Below are positions 1 through 5,732 of a stretch of DNA of 7,140 bases, one piece after another. Position 1 is the stretch's first letter. Each line of letters begins with the position of its first letter. The stretch spans positions 1 through 7,140 of the forward strand of contig JAJZIF010000196.1 in assembly GCA_021810735.1 (NCBI GenBank). Reading direction: 5' to 3'. The stretch comes from Acidobacteriota bacterium. GTDB taxonomy: Bacteria > Acidobacteriota > Terriglobia > Terriglobales > Acidobacteriaceae. The translations under genes were made by a program, and so were the position numbers. The notes beneath the pieces were generated by a model. The model saw only the letters and a program-made list of their open reading frames with translations. It was not told where the DNA came from and did not search any database.

Positions 1-843
1 ACCCGAGCGTTCGTCCGCAAACTGCGCAACGCGCTGGATGGAGGCCAGAAGATCGACGGTACGCACGATGACAAAGCGGTTGTTGTCGCGCGGCAGAACC
101 GCCTCATAGTTGGGAAACTGACCGGTCAGTTTGCGCGAAGTCAGGACACGATTGCCAACCTGGAAGTAGAGGGTCTGCTCATCGTCGGAGAAGTCAATGA
201 ATTCTTCCTCCGTATTGGCCAGCAGAGATTGCAACTCCGCCAACGCCTTGCGCGGGATCAGCAATCTTTTCTCTCCGCTGACGGCCAGATTTTCGCCTGT
301 CTTCTCGATGTGCGCGAGGCGATGGCCGTCGGTCGCAACCATGGTCAGGCTGCCTGCTTTGACCAGCAGCAAAGCGCCATTCAACGTATAGCGAGACTCT
401 TCGTTGGCGACGGCAAAGATGGTCTTGCCAATCATATTGCGTAGGACGGAAGCGGGTAGGCGTATGGCTCCCGCAGTAGGAAACGGCAAGACTTGAGGGA
501 AGTTGGCGCGCGCCATGCCTACCATTTTCGTATTCGAGCGGCCCAGCCGAAGCTGGACCCAGTGGTTCTCCATCAACTTGATGCCAATTTCTCCATCGGG
601 CAGCAGTTTGATGTAGTCGTACAATTTCCGCGCCGGAATGGTACATGCGCCGGGCTTCTTGACTTGGGCCGCACAGGAGGTGCGAATGCTTTGATCGAGA
701 TCTGTGGCTGTGATCGTCAGTCGATCCTGGTCTGCTTCCAGTAGAAAATTCGACAGAATTGGGATCGTCGTCTTGCGTTCAACAACTCCCTGAGTGGCAG
801 TCAACTCGCGCAGCAATTGTTGCCGATTTACGCTGATTTCCAT
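1..843 (-). CDS. dnaN: DNA polymerase III beta subunit (sliding clamp), 3' end outside window
   Basis: This is the ring-shaped processivity clamp that holds DNA polymerase III on DNA. I translated 281 codons from the ATG at 843 down to base 1; the family is about 365-380 residues, so all of domains I and II and the start of domain III are present. Recognisable stretches are GVVERKTTIPILSN (residues 19-32), ATDLDQSIR (46-54), VATDGHRLA (169-177) and the clamp hallmark GQFPNYEAVLP (241-251). The start at 843 gives the usual N-terminus (MEISVNRQQL) directly before the first conserved strand. An in-frame ATG at 894 would add 17 residues rich in Pro, Glu and Val. Neither start has a strong ribosome-binding site; 843 has GAGAG 7 bases upstream. 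The gene stands alone behind a 562-base gap, so it probably has its own promoter instead of being read through from dnaA. Confidence 0.97.
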   Translation of the reverse strand, partial: MEISVNRQQLLRELTATQGVVERKTTIPILSNFLLEADQDRLTITATDLDQSIRTSCAAQVKKPGACTIPARKLYDYIKLLPDGEIGIKLMENHWVQLRLGRSNTKMVGMARANFPQVLPFPTAGAIRLPASVLRNMIGKTIFAVANEESRYTLNGALLLVKAGSLTMVATDGHRLAHIEKTGENLAVSGEKRLLIPRKALAELQSLLANTEEEFIDFSDDEQTLYFQVGNRVLTSRKLTGQFPNYEAVLPRDNNRFVIVRTVDLLASIQRVAQFADERSG

Positions 844-917
844 CGCAGTACTCTCGACCACTGGTTTCTCCGGCTGGACTTCCAGGCTTGGCATTCAGAA
901 TCGTCTCTTTTCAACGT

Positions 918-946
918 TATATACCACAGGAGTGTTCCGCTGCGAA
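918..946 (-). promoter_or_regulatory. possible sigma-70-type promoter of dnaN
   Basis: On the minus strand, TTCGCA (941-946) and TATATA (918-923) are separated by exactly 17 bases. Each matches four of six bases of the TTGACA/TATAAT consensus. Transcription would begin near 911, giving a leader of about 17 bases to the ATG at 894 or about 68 bases to the ATG at 843. This is a pattern match only; acidobacterial promoters are poorly characterised. Confidence 0.35.
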
Positions 947-1080
947 GTCTACTCCTACTGTCTCATCATTGTAGAGAACAAACTTATGGGGAGCGATGGA
1001 AATTCGCTGCGGAAAACCGGGGTCAATCGAATGAAAAACAGGCGGCGACTGAGGATGGTAGGGGTCTTTTAAAAATGTGG

Positions 1081-1134
1081 CTAGTACTACTTCTAAACGG
1101 CATAAAAAATGAATATTTAAAATAGTAGTAGAAG
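1081..1134. repeat. two inverted DnaA-trio-like runs around an AT-rich unwinding core
   Basis: On the minus strand, bases 1134 to 1120 read CTT CTA CTA CTA TTT, which is GAA GAT GAT GAT AAA when the opposite strand is read 3' to 5'. On the plus strand, bases 1081-1095 read CTA GTA CTA CTT CTA. The two runs face each other across about 24 bases of almost pure A/T with two small G/C islands. The DnaA-trio (3'-GAT-5' repeats) is established as the single-strand binding element by which DnaA opens oriC in Bacillus subtilis, and the minus-strand run closely resembles it. A near-consensus DnaA box (1143-1151) lies 8 bases from the minus-strand run, on the side from which a DnaA filament would start. 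The plus-strand run lacks a correctly oriented box. Confidence 0.55.
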
Positions 1135-1142
1135 CAGATGCC

Positions 1143-1151
1143 AGTGGAAAA
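1143..1151 (-). promoter_or_regulatory. DnaA box-like site next to the trio run
   Basis: The minus strand reads TTTTCCACT, matching TTWTNCACA at eight of nine positions (last base T instead of A). It lies 8 bases (cagatgcc on the plus strand) from the trio run and points towards it, the arrangement expected for an origin-opening module. Confidence 0.4.
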
Positions 1152-1340
1152 TTGCATAACCAGGGAAAAACCAGCAAACAAGCGGCGGCATGATGCGCCC
1201 TGTTTTCTAAAACCGGGCAGTGGGAAAAAGTAAAACCGGTAAAAGTGGCACCCAAACCGTGGCAGCGCGGAAATTGAATGCCACGTTCTCCACGCTCTGC
1301 ACAGGCGCGACTTTCTCCTATGTTATTTTCTCGCACTCAA

Positions 1341-1349
1341 TGTGCAAAG
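1341..1349 (-). promoter_or_regulatory. second DnaA box-like site
   Basis: The minus strand reads CTTTGCACA, matching TTWTNCACA at eight of nine positions (first base C instead of T). It is in the same orientation as the site at 1143-1151 and about 190 bases from it. A single near-match of this kind can occur by chance; the shared orientation and location in the candidate origin raise its value a little. Confidence 0.3.
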
Positions 1350-1405
1350 CTGATCCCCGCTGTTTGGAAATAGGGCTTTGTGGAGGGCGAGAGATTCACA
1401 GGGAA

Positions 1406-2308
1406 TCATTTTTCCGGCGCAATGCCTAAATCTTTCGCGACTTGGCCGTCCGTGAGCATCTGGGCTGCCTGACTGAGGGTAAGCGATGCTGGAGTGGCCT
1501 TGTAATGGCTGGTAATCTCGTCTTCCTGCTCATTGATGCTTTTAATAATGAACGCGTGCCCGGAGATGTGGACGTGGGTCTGGGTGATCTCCCACTCACC
1601 GGGAGCAACCTGAGACCGAACCACGCGGAAGGTGCCACCCTTTTCTAGCCTTCCCAGCAAGCCCCAGCCGAACTCGACCGGCTGAACGAGGGTCCCGCTA
1701 AGGTCGATCAGGCGCTTTTGTTTGGCGTCCACCACCATCTGACCGGTCATGGAAGCGAATACGCGCGAGGCGTAGGTGGGGGGGTGAAAGGCGGGGTTGG
1801 GTTTGAAATGAAGTGTGATTTCACCATTCGATTCACCGACCTCCGTCCATAAAAAGGCATCGGCCACCATTTTCGTCAATTCGACGCCCTGCTGGTCGTC
1901 GTGCTCGCTTGTTTTACGCTGCTTCGCTAGTACAGATGGATCGTTGAGGATACTTTCCATTTTGGCCCGGTCTTGTGCCTGCTCCTGCGGGGTGAGGGGA
2001 TGGCCGTTCAGTTCGATGGTTTTGGATATGGTGCCCTGGGAGGTCTGAACCACTATCTTCACCGTACCTTTGCCGGGAACTGTGTCGGAGTCCCGATACA
2101 TCCAGTGGGAGTGATCATTCTGGTTGGCGGCCAATTCATTGTTGACCACTTGATGAACCAACTGCAGGGGAGGCAGTGGCTGGGATGTTGCCAACCCGCA
2201 CATGCCAGTGAAGCAGAGTCCCGCCAGGAGGAACCTATATTTGCTCCAAGGAAATCTCGCCGCAGGAATCACGGTTTGAAAAACTTTCCATGCACTAAAA
2301 TCGTTCAC
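1406..2308 (-). CDS. secreted protein of unknown function, probable beta-rich periplasmic domain
   Basis: This encodes 300 residues. I cannot name the family, although the sequence style is one I associate with acidobacterial exported proteins. A hydrophobic segment at residues 26-40 (FLLAGLCFTGMCGLA) followed by TSQP looks like a Sec signal peptide with a long N-region and cleavage near 41-43; neither Cys sits in a good lipobox. Residues 45-60 and 103-132 look helical. Residues 160-270 alternate hydrophobic and polar residues as in beta strands. The stretch GQMVVDAKQKRLIDLSGTL (189-207) recalls the strand-turn-strand pattern of LolA/LppX-like outer-membrane lipoprotein-sorting folds; this is a resemblance, not an assignment. 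The start is GTG at 2308. It is supported by GAGG 5 bases upstream (2314-2317), and there is no ATG before residue 36. It has 465 bases of gene-free DNA upstream and 562 downstream, so it is probably transcribed alone. Confidence 0.75.
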   Translation of the reverse strand: MNDFSAWKVFQTVIPAARFPWSKYRFLLAGLCFTGMCGLATSQPLPPLQLVHQVVNNELAANQNDHSHWMYRDSDTVPGKGTVKIVVQTSQGTISKTIELNGHPLTPQEQAQDRAKMESILNDPSVLAKQRKTSEHDDQQGVELTKMVADAFLWTEVGESNGEITLHFKPNPAFHPPTYASRVFASMTGQMVVDAKQKRLIDLSGTLVQPVEFGWGLLGRLEKGGTFRVVRSQVAPGEWEITQTHVHISGHAFIIKSINEQEDEITSHYKATPASLTLSQAAQMLTDGQVAKDLGIAPEK

Positions 2309-2313
2309 TCCTA

Positions 2314-2317
2314 CCTC
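2314..2317 (-). promoter_or_regulatory. ribosome binding site deciding the GTG start of the secreted protein
   Basis: The minus strand reads GGAAGAGGTAGGAGTG. GAGG sits 5 bases before the GTG at 2308 and is the only good ribosome-binding site near the start of this reading frame. Confidence 0.6.
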
Positions 2318-2514
2318 TTCCTTTTCTTAAGTTTATTACTATACAGCTGCCTTAGATGCGGCTGTGGTCCAACGCTGATACCACGCCTCGCGGGTAGCCG
2401 GGGATGAAAGATCCTTGCCTGGCCGTTGGGCGAGCAGAACCCGTTTTCCCCTCCGGTACGCCAGACCGGTTTCTAGGGGTGGAGGTCGCAACTCGAGGAG
2501 CAGAGACAATCCCG

Positions 2515-2526
2515 AGAACATGTTCT
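2515..2526. repeat. perfect 12-base palindrome AGAACATGTTCT, possible operator
   Basis: The sequence equals its own reverse complement over all 12 bases and lies about 207 bases upstream of the secreted-protein GTG. Dimeric regulators often bind such sites. The half-site GAAC resembles LexA boxes of Firmicutes and Actinobacteria, but there the half-sites are four bases apart and here only two, so I do not call it LexA. Confidence 0.35.
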
Positions 2527-2561
2527 ATCACCGAATGTAGAGAATCAACCCGGAGTTCCGG

Positions 2562-2579
2562 TTGCCTCAGAGGAGGCAA
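2562..2579. repeat. 7-bp inverted repeat with 4-base loop
   Basis: TTGCCTC (2562-2568) pairs with GAGGCAA (2573-2579) around AGAG. It directly follows a smaller stem, CCGGA/TCCGG at 2550-2561. No T tract follows on either strand in the sense needed for an intrinsic terminator: the run of A at 2578-2582 would lie 5' of the hairpin as U in a minus-strand transcript. Confidence 0.5.
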
Positions 2580-2644
2580 AAATGGGTGCAATTGCGAGAG
2601 GCTGTCTTTGCGGGCGATGGTCAGCGAAAGGCTTGGCAGAAATC

Positions 2645-2670
2645 CTGCATGCCGATCGCTCGGCATGCAG
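2645..2670. repeat. perfect 10-bp inverted repeat, possible hairpin 3' of the ferritin-like gene
   Basis: CTGCATGCCG (2645-2654) is the exact reverse complement of CGGCATGCAG (2661-2670), with a 6-base loop ATCGCT. It lies 104 bases after the stop of the ferritin-like gene. In a minus-strand transcript the hairpin is followed by GATTTCTG, a poor U tract, so it may be a weak terminator, an mRNA-stabilising 3' stem, or a REP-like element. The pairing is certain; the role is not. Confidence 0.75.
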
Positions 2671-2773
2671 TGGGAGGGGCGGAAAGAGCGGTGCCTTGCA
2701 GCGTTGAGCGCGATACGGGGAGGTGCGCTCGACGGCGGGTCAACGATCAGGGCTCTTTCGTCACAAAATACTT

Positions 2774-3625
2774 CTAGGTGGAAACGATGGTCCCATTGAG
2801 CCCATTCGGGTAGAAACCGCCGGAAGTTACCCCTGTCGACGTGTTGGCATACACGATGTTCAGGACTTCCTGGGGCGTGCGTTCGATGGCAAGTGCGCCC
2901 TTCTCGCAGAAGTACGCGGAAGTAGTTGGGGGCACATCCATCGAGTCCGTCGCTGAGGAGGTCAGCCCCAGTTGAATGAGGTTCTGACGGATGTTGCTGG
3001 CGTGATAGGCTTCGACGGCGAGAATTTGCGCCGCGTAGGTCAGATCCGGCACGCTGCTGACGAGGTATTGCGCCGCGCCAATGTAGGCGCTGACGCCGGT
3101 ATCCTCGAATGCACGTGCGACCTGAAGAAACAGGGTTTGATTGTTGATGGTGCCGAGAGCGCCCAGGTTAATATTCGGCATGGCAACGGCCGCGCTGCCA
3201 AGAGCGCTGCGGAGAAGTTCCACGTGGGTCTTTTCATCGTCGGCAATCTGAGCCGCGATGGCCGCGATCGTTGGAGAGAAGTTCGTTACCTGGGCGCCCC
3301 CGGTAACGGCGCCTGCCCCGGAACCCATATCGGCGCTGGACAGACCCGTGCCAGTGGTGGCGTACAGGTAGAAGCTGGCTTCCAGGTATTCGAGATTCAG
3401 AGCGAAATTGAGAACGTCGTTCGGTTGGGGAGTGCCGGCCATGACTGGCGGCACGGTTGACTTCATACTGCTACCGCACCCAAGAACCATGGTTGCGCCA
3501 GCGGCGAGACCTGCGGTGCCAAGGCCGGTGAGAAAGCGGCGGCGATTCAAAGCGCGAGAATATTGAATCCGATTCAATTCCTGTTCGGGCGTGAGCACTT
3601 CCACTGCATCAGTCATCTTCATCAT
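2774..3625 (-). CDS. Tat-exported ferritin-like lipoprotein (Ferritin_2-type four-helix protein)
   Basis: This encodes 283 residues. The N-terminus has a twin-arginine signal, RRRFL at 28-32 followed by an Ala/Gly-rich hydrophobic stretch (34-49). It ends in VLGC with Cys50, a plausible lipobox, so the folded protein is predicted to be exported and membrane-anchored. The mature part has the ferritin-like ligand pattern: NLEYLEASFY (77-86, Glu79/Glu82), DDEKTHVELL (129-138, Glu131 and His134), AFEDTGVSAY (172-181, Glu174) and VEAYHASNIR (204-213, Glu205 and His208). Two ExxH motifs on two helices fit a di-metal site. Related proteins are often annotated as ferritin-like or desiccation-related; the actual substrate (iron storage, oxidase, other) cannot be read from the sequence. 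A strong AGGAGG at 3629-3634 lies only 3 bases from the first ATG but 6 from the second, at 3622, so translation may start one codon later. It is downstream of dnaA with a 249-base gap. Confidence 0.87.
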   Translation of the reverse strand: MMKMTDAVEVLTPEQELNRIQYSRALNRRRFLTGLGTAGLAAGATMVLGCGSSMKSTVPPVMAGTPQPNDVLNFALNLEYLEASFYLYATTGTGLSSADMGSGAGAVTGGAQVTNFSPTIAAIAAQIADDEKTHVELLRSALGSAAVAMPNINLGALGTINNQTLFLQVARAFEDTGVSAYIGAAQYLVSSVPDLTYAAQILAVEAYHASNIRQNLIQLGLTSSATDSMDVPPTTSAYFCEKGALAIERTPQEVLNIVYANTSTGVTSGGFYPNGLNGTIVST

Positions 3626-3628
3626 GAC

Positions 3629-3634
3629 CCTCCT
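3629..3634 (-). promoter_or_regulatory. strong ribosome binding site of the ferritin-like gene
   Basis: The minus strand has AGGAGG, the best Shine-Dalgarno sequence in the window. Spacing is 3 bases to the ATG at 3625 and 6 bases to the ATG at 3622, favouring the second Met. Confidence 0.7.
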
Positions 3635-3808
3635 GCAGTTAGTACGGGGTAGAGGAGCGGATGGATTGGATGATCCGAATTTTTTTCTGGAGTTGGCTGC
3701 AAAGATACCTGGCGCGCGAATGGATTCTGAAATGCCGCAGCGAAACGCACCGCTTCGCGTTGTCAGGTGAAAAGATTGTTAGCGGGCGATTCGAGCGCAC
3801 AAGAAAAT

Positions 3809-3843
3809 GCCCCGAAGACTTTCAAAATGAAAGCCTGCAGGGC
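3809..3843 (-). terminator. possible weak terminator after dnaA
   Basis: Starting about 31 bases after the dnaA stop, the minus-strand transcript could fold an inner stem CTTTCA/TGAAAG with a 3-base loop inside an outer GCCC/GGGC stem with an internal bulge. It is followed by ATTTTCTT (about 3801-3808). The imperfect stem and interrupted U tract make this weak. The rest of 3626-3874 shows no gene and no convincing promoter. Confidence 0.35.
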
Positions 3844-3874
3844 AAGATGAAGCGGGCTGACGATTGCGACTCGA

Positions 3875-5293
3875 TTACTTGTTGAGCTGCTCCATCAAAT
3901 TATTGATCATGCGGTTCAGATCGGTGTCGGTGTGGCGCAGCTCGTCGATTTTGGCAATGGAATGCATCACGGTGGTGTGATGCTTGTCTCCAAAGTGGCG
4001 GCCGATTTCCGGTAGCGAAGCTTCCGTCAACTGCTTGGCGAGATACATGGCGATCTGCCGCGGCACGACGATCGAGCGGGAATTGTTCTTCTGTTTCAGC
4101 TCCGTGATCTTCATGCCGAACTGATCGGCGACGGCGCGCTGAATCACCTCAATCGTCACCTTGCGCACCTGGGTGTCGATGAATTGTTTGAGGCATTGCT
4201 GGGTGACGGCCAGCGTAATCTCCACGCCGTGCAGGCTGCACCAGGCCAGCAGGCGGACCAGCGCGCCCTCCAGCTCGCGCACATTGGTGCGCACGTTGGA
4301 GGCGACAAACAGCGCCACATCGACGGGCAAAGTGACGTGCTCGCTCTCCGCTTTCTTTTGCAGAATCGCGACCTTCGTTTCCAGATCGGGCGGCTGGATG
4401 TCGGCGATCAGGCCCCACTCGAAGCGATTGCGTAACCGATCTTCAATCTCCGCCAGTTCTTTCGGCGGACGGTCACTGGCGATGACGATCTGCTTCATGC
4501 TCTCGTGCAGCGCGTTAAAAGTGTGGAAGAACTCCTCCTGAGTGCGTTCCTTCTGCGCCAGGAACTGGATGTCGTCGATCAGCAGCACATCGACCGAGCG
4601 GTACTTGTCGCGGAAGCTGGACATGCGGTCGTAGCGAAGAGAGTTGATCATCTCGTTGGTAAACTTTTCGCTCGACACATAGCAGATCGAGGCCTGCGGC
4701 TGGTGCCGTTTTACTTCATGTCCAATGGCGTGCATCAGGTGCGTTTTGCCATTGCCGACCGATCCATAGAGAAACAGCGGATTGTAGGCCTTGGAGGGGC
4801 GCTCGGCCACAGCTTCCGCTGCGGCGCGGGCAAACTGGTTTCCATTGCCGATCACGAAGGCATCAAAGGTGTAGCGCGGATTCAGTTGCGCGGCGGTGTC
4901 CCAATCGAAGCGCGCTTGCTGCGGTGGCGCGGCTGGATTGCTGTTGTAGCGATTGCGCGTGGGGCTGGCGGAGCGTGTCGGTTGCGGCGCGAAGCCTCCA
5001 TCCTGGCGGACGCGGGGCGCGGGAGCTTCCTGCTCGACAGCCTCGAAGGAAACCTCGTCGACCTCCAGGCCGAGCTGGTCGACGGCTTCCAGGATGTGAT
5101 CGTTGTACCGTTCCCCGATGTGTTCAAACTCGCGCGTGGGCACGGTGACGACCAGAACTCTGCCTTCGATGCGGCTAAAGCGTGTGGGCTTGAACCATGT
5201 GTCGAAGGACTGATGGTTAATCTTTTTCTCAAGTGCCGTCAGAATGCGAAGCCAAGGATTGATGCTTGAGGAAGCTGTAGCGAGAAATGACAT
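3875..5293 (-). CDS. dnaA: chromosomal replication initiator protein DnaA
   Basis: This AAA+ ATPase binds DnaA boxes, opens oriC and recruits the helicase. It has 472 residues from the ATG at 5293, normal for the family. Domain I is at about 1-90 (WLRILTALEKKINHQSFDTWFKP) and a Pro/Arg/Gln-rich linker at about 90-135. The AAA+ core carries Walker A GSVGNGKT (177-184), Walker B LLIDD (237-241), sensor 1 near IASDRP (271-276), the arginine-finger region LRNRF (287-291) and sensor 2 NVRELEGAL (337-345). Domain IV has RQIAMYL (412-418) and the box-binding signature DKHHTTVMHS (436-445). Walker A has Ser where many DnaA proteins have Gly (GGVG), and the signature has His438 where E. coli has base-contacting Asp433. 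An in-frame TTG at 5335 would add 14 residues but has no ribosome-binding site; even the chosen ATG has only weak GAAAGTGA upstream. Confidence 0.98.
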   Translation of the reverse strand: MSFLATASSSINPWLRILTALEKKINHQSFDTWFKPTRFSRIEGRVLVVTVPTREFEHIGERYNDHILEAVDQLGLEVDEVSFEAVEQEAPAPRVRQDGGFAPQPTRSASPTRNRYNSNPAAPPQQARFDWDTAAQLNPRYTFDAFVIGNGNQFARAAAEAVAERPSKAYNPLFLYGSVGNGKTHLMHAIGHEVKRHQPQASICYVSSEKFTNEMINSLRYDRMSSFRDKYRSVDVLLIDDIQFLAQKERTQEEFFHTFNALHESMKQIVIASDRPPKELAEIEDRLRNRFEWGLIADIQPPDLETKVAILQKKAESEHVTLPVDVALFVASNVRTNVRELEGALVRLLAWCSLHGVEITLAVTQQCLKQFIDTQVRKVTIEVIQRAVADQFGMKITELKQKNNSRSIVVPRQIAMYLAKQLTEASLPEIGRHFGDKHHTTVMHSIAKIDELRHTDTDLNRMINNLMEQLNK

Positions 5294-5732
5294 ACTGTTT
5301 TCACTTTCAACGTTGCGGCGCGACTGCCAATGCAAACAAGAAATTCACATTGGGAGCTTGCTCTTTCAAAGCTAAAAAATCAAGCAAATTCCATGTCCAA
5401 TGTACGGGCCTGAAATCCAAAAGGGTGGTGCGAAATATTGACTGCGGCTTGTCCGATACTCGCTGGAAAGTGGTCGGCCTGGGACGGTCGGAGCACATGA
5501 AACGGGTTCTTCGGATGACACTAACGAAAGCCGATACTAGCACATTCATGCGCCGGTGGCAGCAGTGTTTTCTACACAAACTCATTTCTTTTCGAAACTG
5601 CACCAAAGGTGGTGAAAGAGCATCTCGGATGCCATATTTGAACGGATGGAACAAGATGTATCTCACAGAAGTTGGGAAGTGCTGAAAACCTTTTTACCCA
5701 AACCCGCATCCTGCTGACACGCCGTTGGAGAA
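5294..5732. other. gene-free region upstream of dnaA, presumably holding its promoter
   Basis: Small open frames on both strands (5287-5685 plus, 5307-5666 minus) overlap almost completely, give no recognisable protein and are not called. One site, TTTTACCCA at 5692-5700 on the plus strand, matches the DnaA box consensus TTWTNCACA at eight of nine positions. TTCTACACA at 5570-5578 and AAATTCACA at 5341-5349 match seven. An A/T-richer patch at about 5360-5392 lies 70-100 bases before the dnaA ATG and may contain the promoter, but no -35/-10 pair stands out. No trio runs and no strong hairpin were seen. The rnpA/rpmH genes often found next to dnaA are absent. Confidence 0.5.

Larger units (their letters stand above)
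895..1405. other. oriC: candidate chromosomal replication origin (oriC), gene-free region upstream of dnaN
   Basis: No convincing gene lies here. The stretch has the features expected of an origin. Its core is AT-rich (1085-1131, about 23% GC by count; 1101-1130 about 13%), in contrast to GC-rich surroundings. Trinucleotide runs of DnaA-trio type border the core. Two sites match eight of nine positions of the DnaA box consensus TTWTNCACA: 1143-1151 and 1341-1349, both read on the minus strand. Several seven-of-nine sites occur at 1076-1084, 1286-1294, 1295-1303 and 1392-1400. AAAACCGG occurs three times on the plus strand (1013-1020, 1209-1216, 1232-1239). Position next to dnaN fits the common location of bacterial origins. 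No perfect DnaA box is present, which is the main weakness. The gap upstream of dnaA (5294-5732) is the competing candidate but has neither the AT-rich core nor the trios. Confidence 0.55.
2309..2773. other. 465-base gene-free stretch with several inverted repeats
   Basis: This lies between the ferritin-like gene and the secreted-protein gene. Open frames exist on both strands (for example 2404-2799 plus, 2352-2666 minus), but their translations are rich in Arg, Cys, Ser and Gly, show no family pattern, and overlap each other, so I do not call genes. It holds a weak stem at 2344-2366 (ACAGCTGC pairing with GCGGCTGT, 7-base loop), a 12-base palindrome, a 5-base-stem element at 2550-2561, a 7-bp stem at 2562-2579 and a perfect 10-bp stem at 2645-2670. 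A TATAGT at 2338-2343 on the minus strand could be the -10 of the secreted-protein gene, but I found no matching -35. Confidence 0.6.

Noticed and set aside
917..1336. 139-codon minus-strand open frame across the candidate origin
   Set aside because: It spans the AT-rich core and trio runs, the translation is rich in His/Cys/Pro with no family pattern, and it would overlap the dnaN promoter region.
1393..1414. Stem GATTC/GAATC followed by ATTTTT on the plus strand, terminator-like
   Set aside because: The stem is only 5 bp, it overlaps the stop codon of the secreted-protein gene, and no plus-strand gene precedes it.
2309..2773. Possible tRNA or structured RNA gene in the gap
   Set aside because: No T-arm signature (GTTCGANNC) or cloverleaf pairing found on either strand; the hairpins are isolated.
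2404..2799. 131-codon plus-strand open frame
   Set aside because: It overlaps the end of the ferritin-like gene on the opposite strand, the product is Arg/Ser/Cys-rich without recognisable domains, and it contains the hairpins described.
3677..3687. Run of seven T preceded by GGATGATCC on the plus strand
   Set aside because: The stem is only 4 bp with one unpaired base and there is no plus-strand transcript to terminate.
4505..5269. 254-codon plus-strand frame opposite dnaA
   Set aside because: Antisense to well-conserved dnaA motifs; long antisense frames are expected in GC-rich genes.
5287..5685. 132-codon plus-strand frame and its near-complete overlap with a minus-strand frame at 5307-5666
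   Set aside because: Two antiparallel frames covering the same GC-rich non-coding DNA, neither with a recognisable product or ribosome-binding site; the plus frame runs into the dnaA start region.
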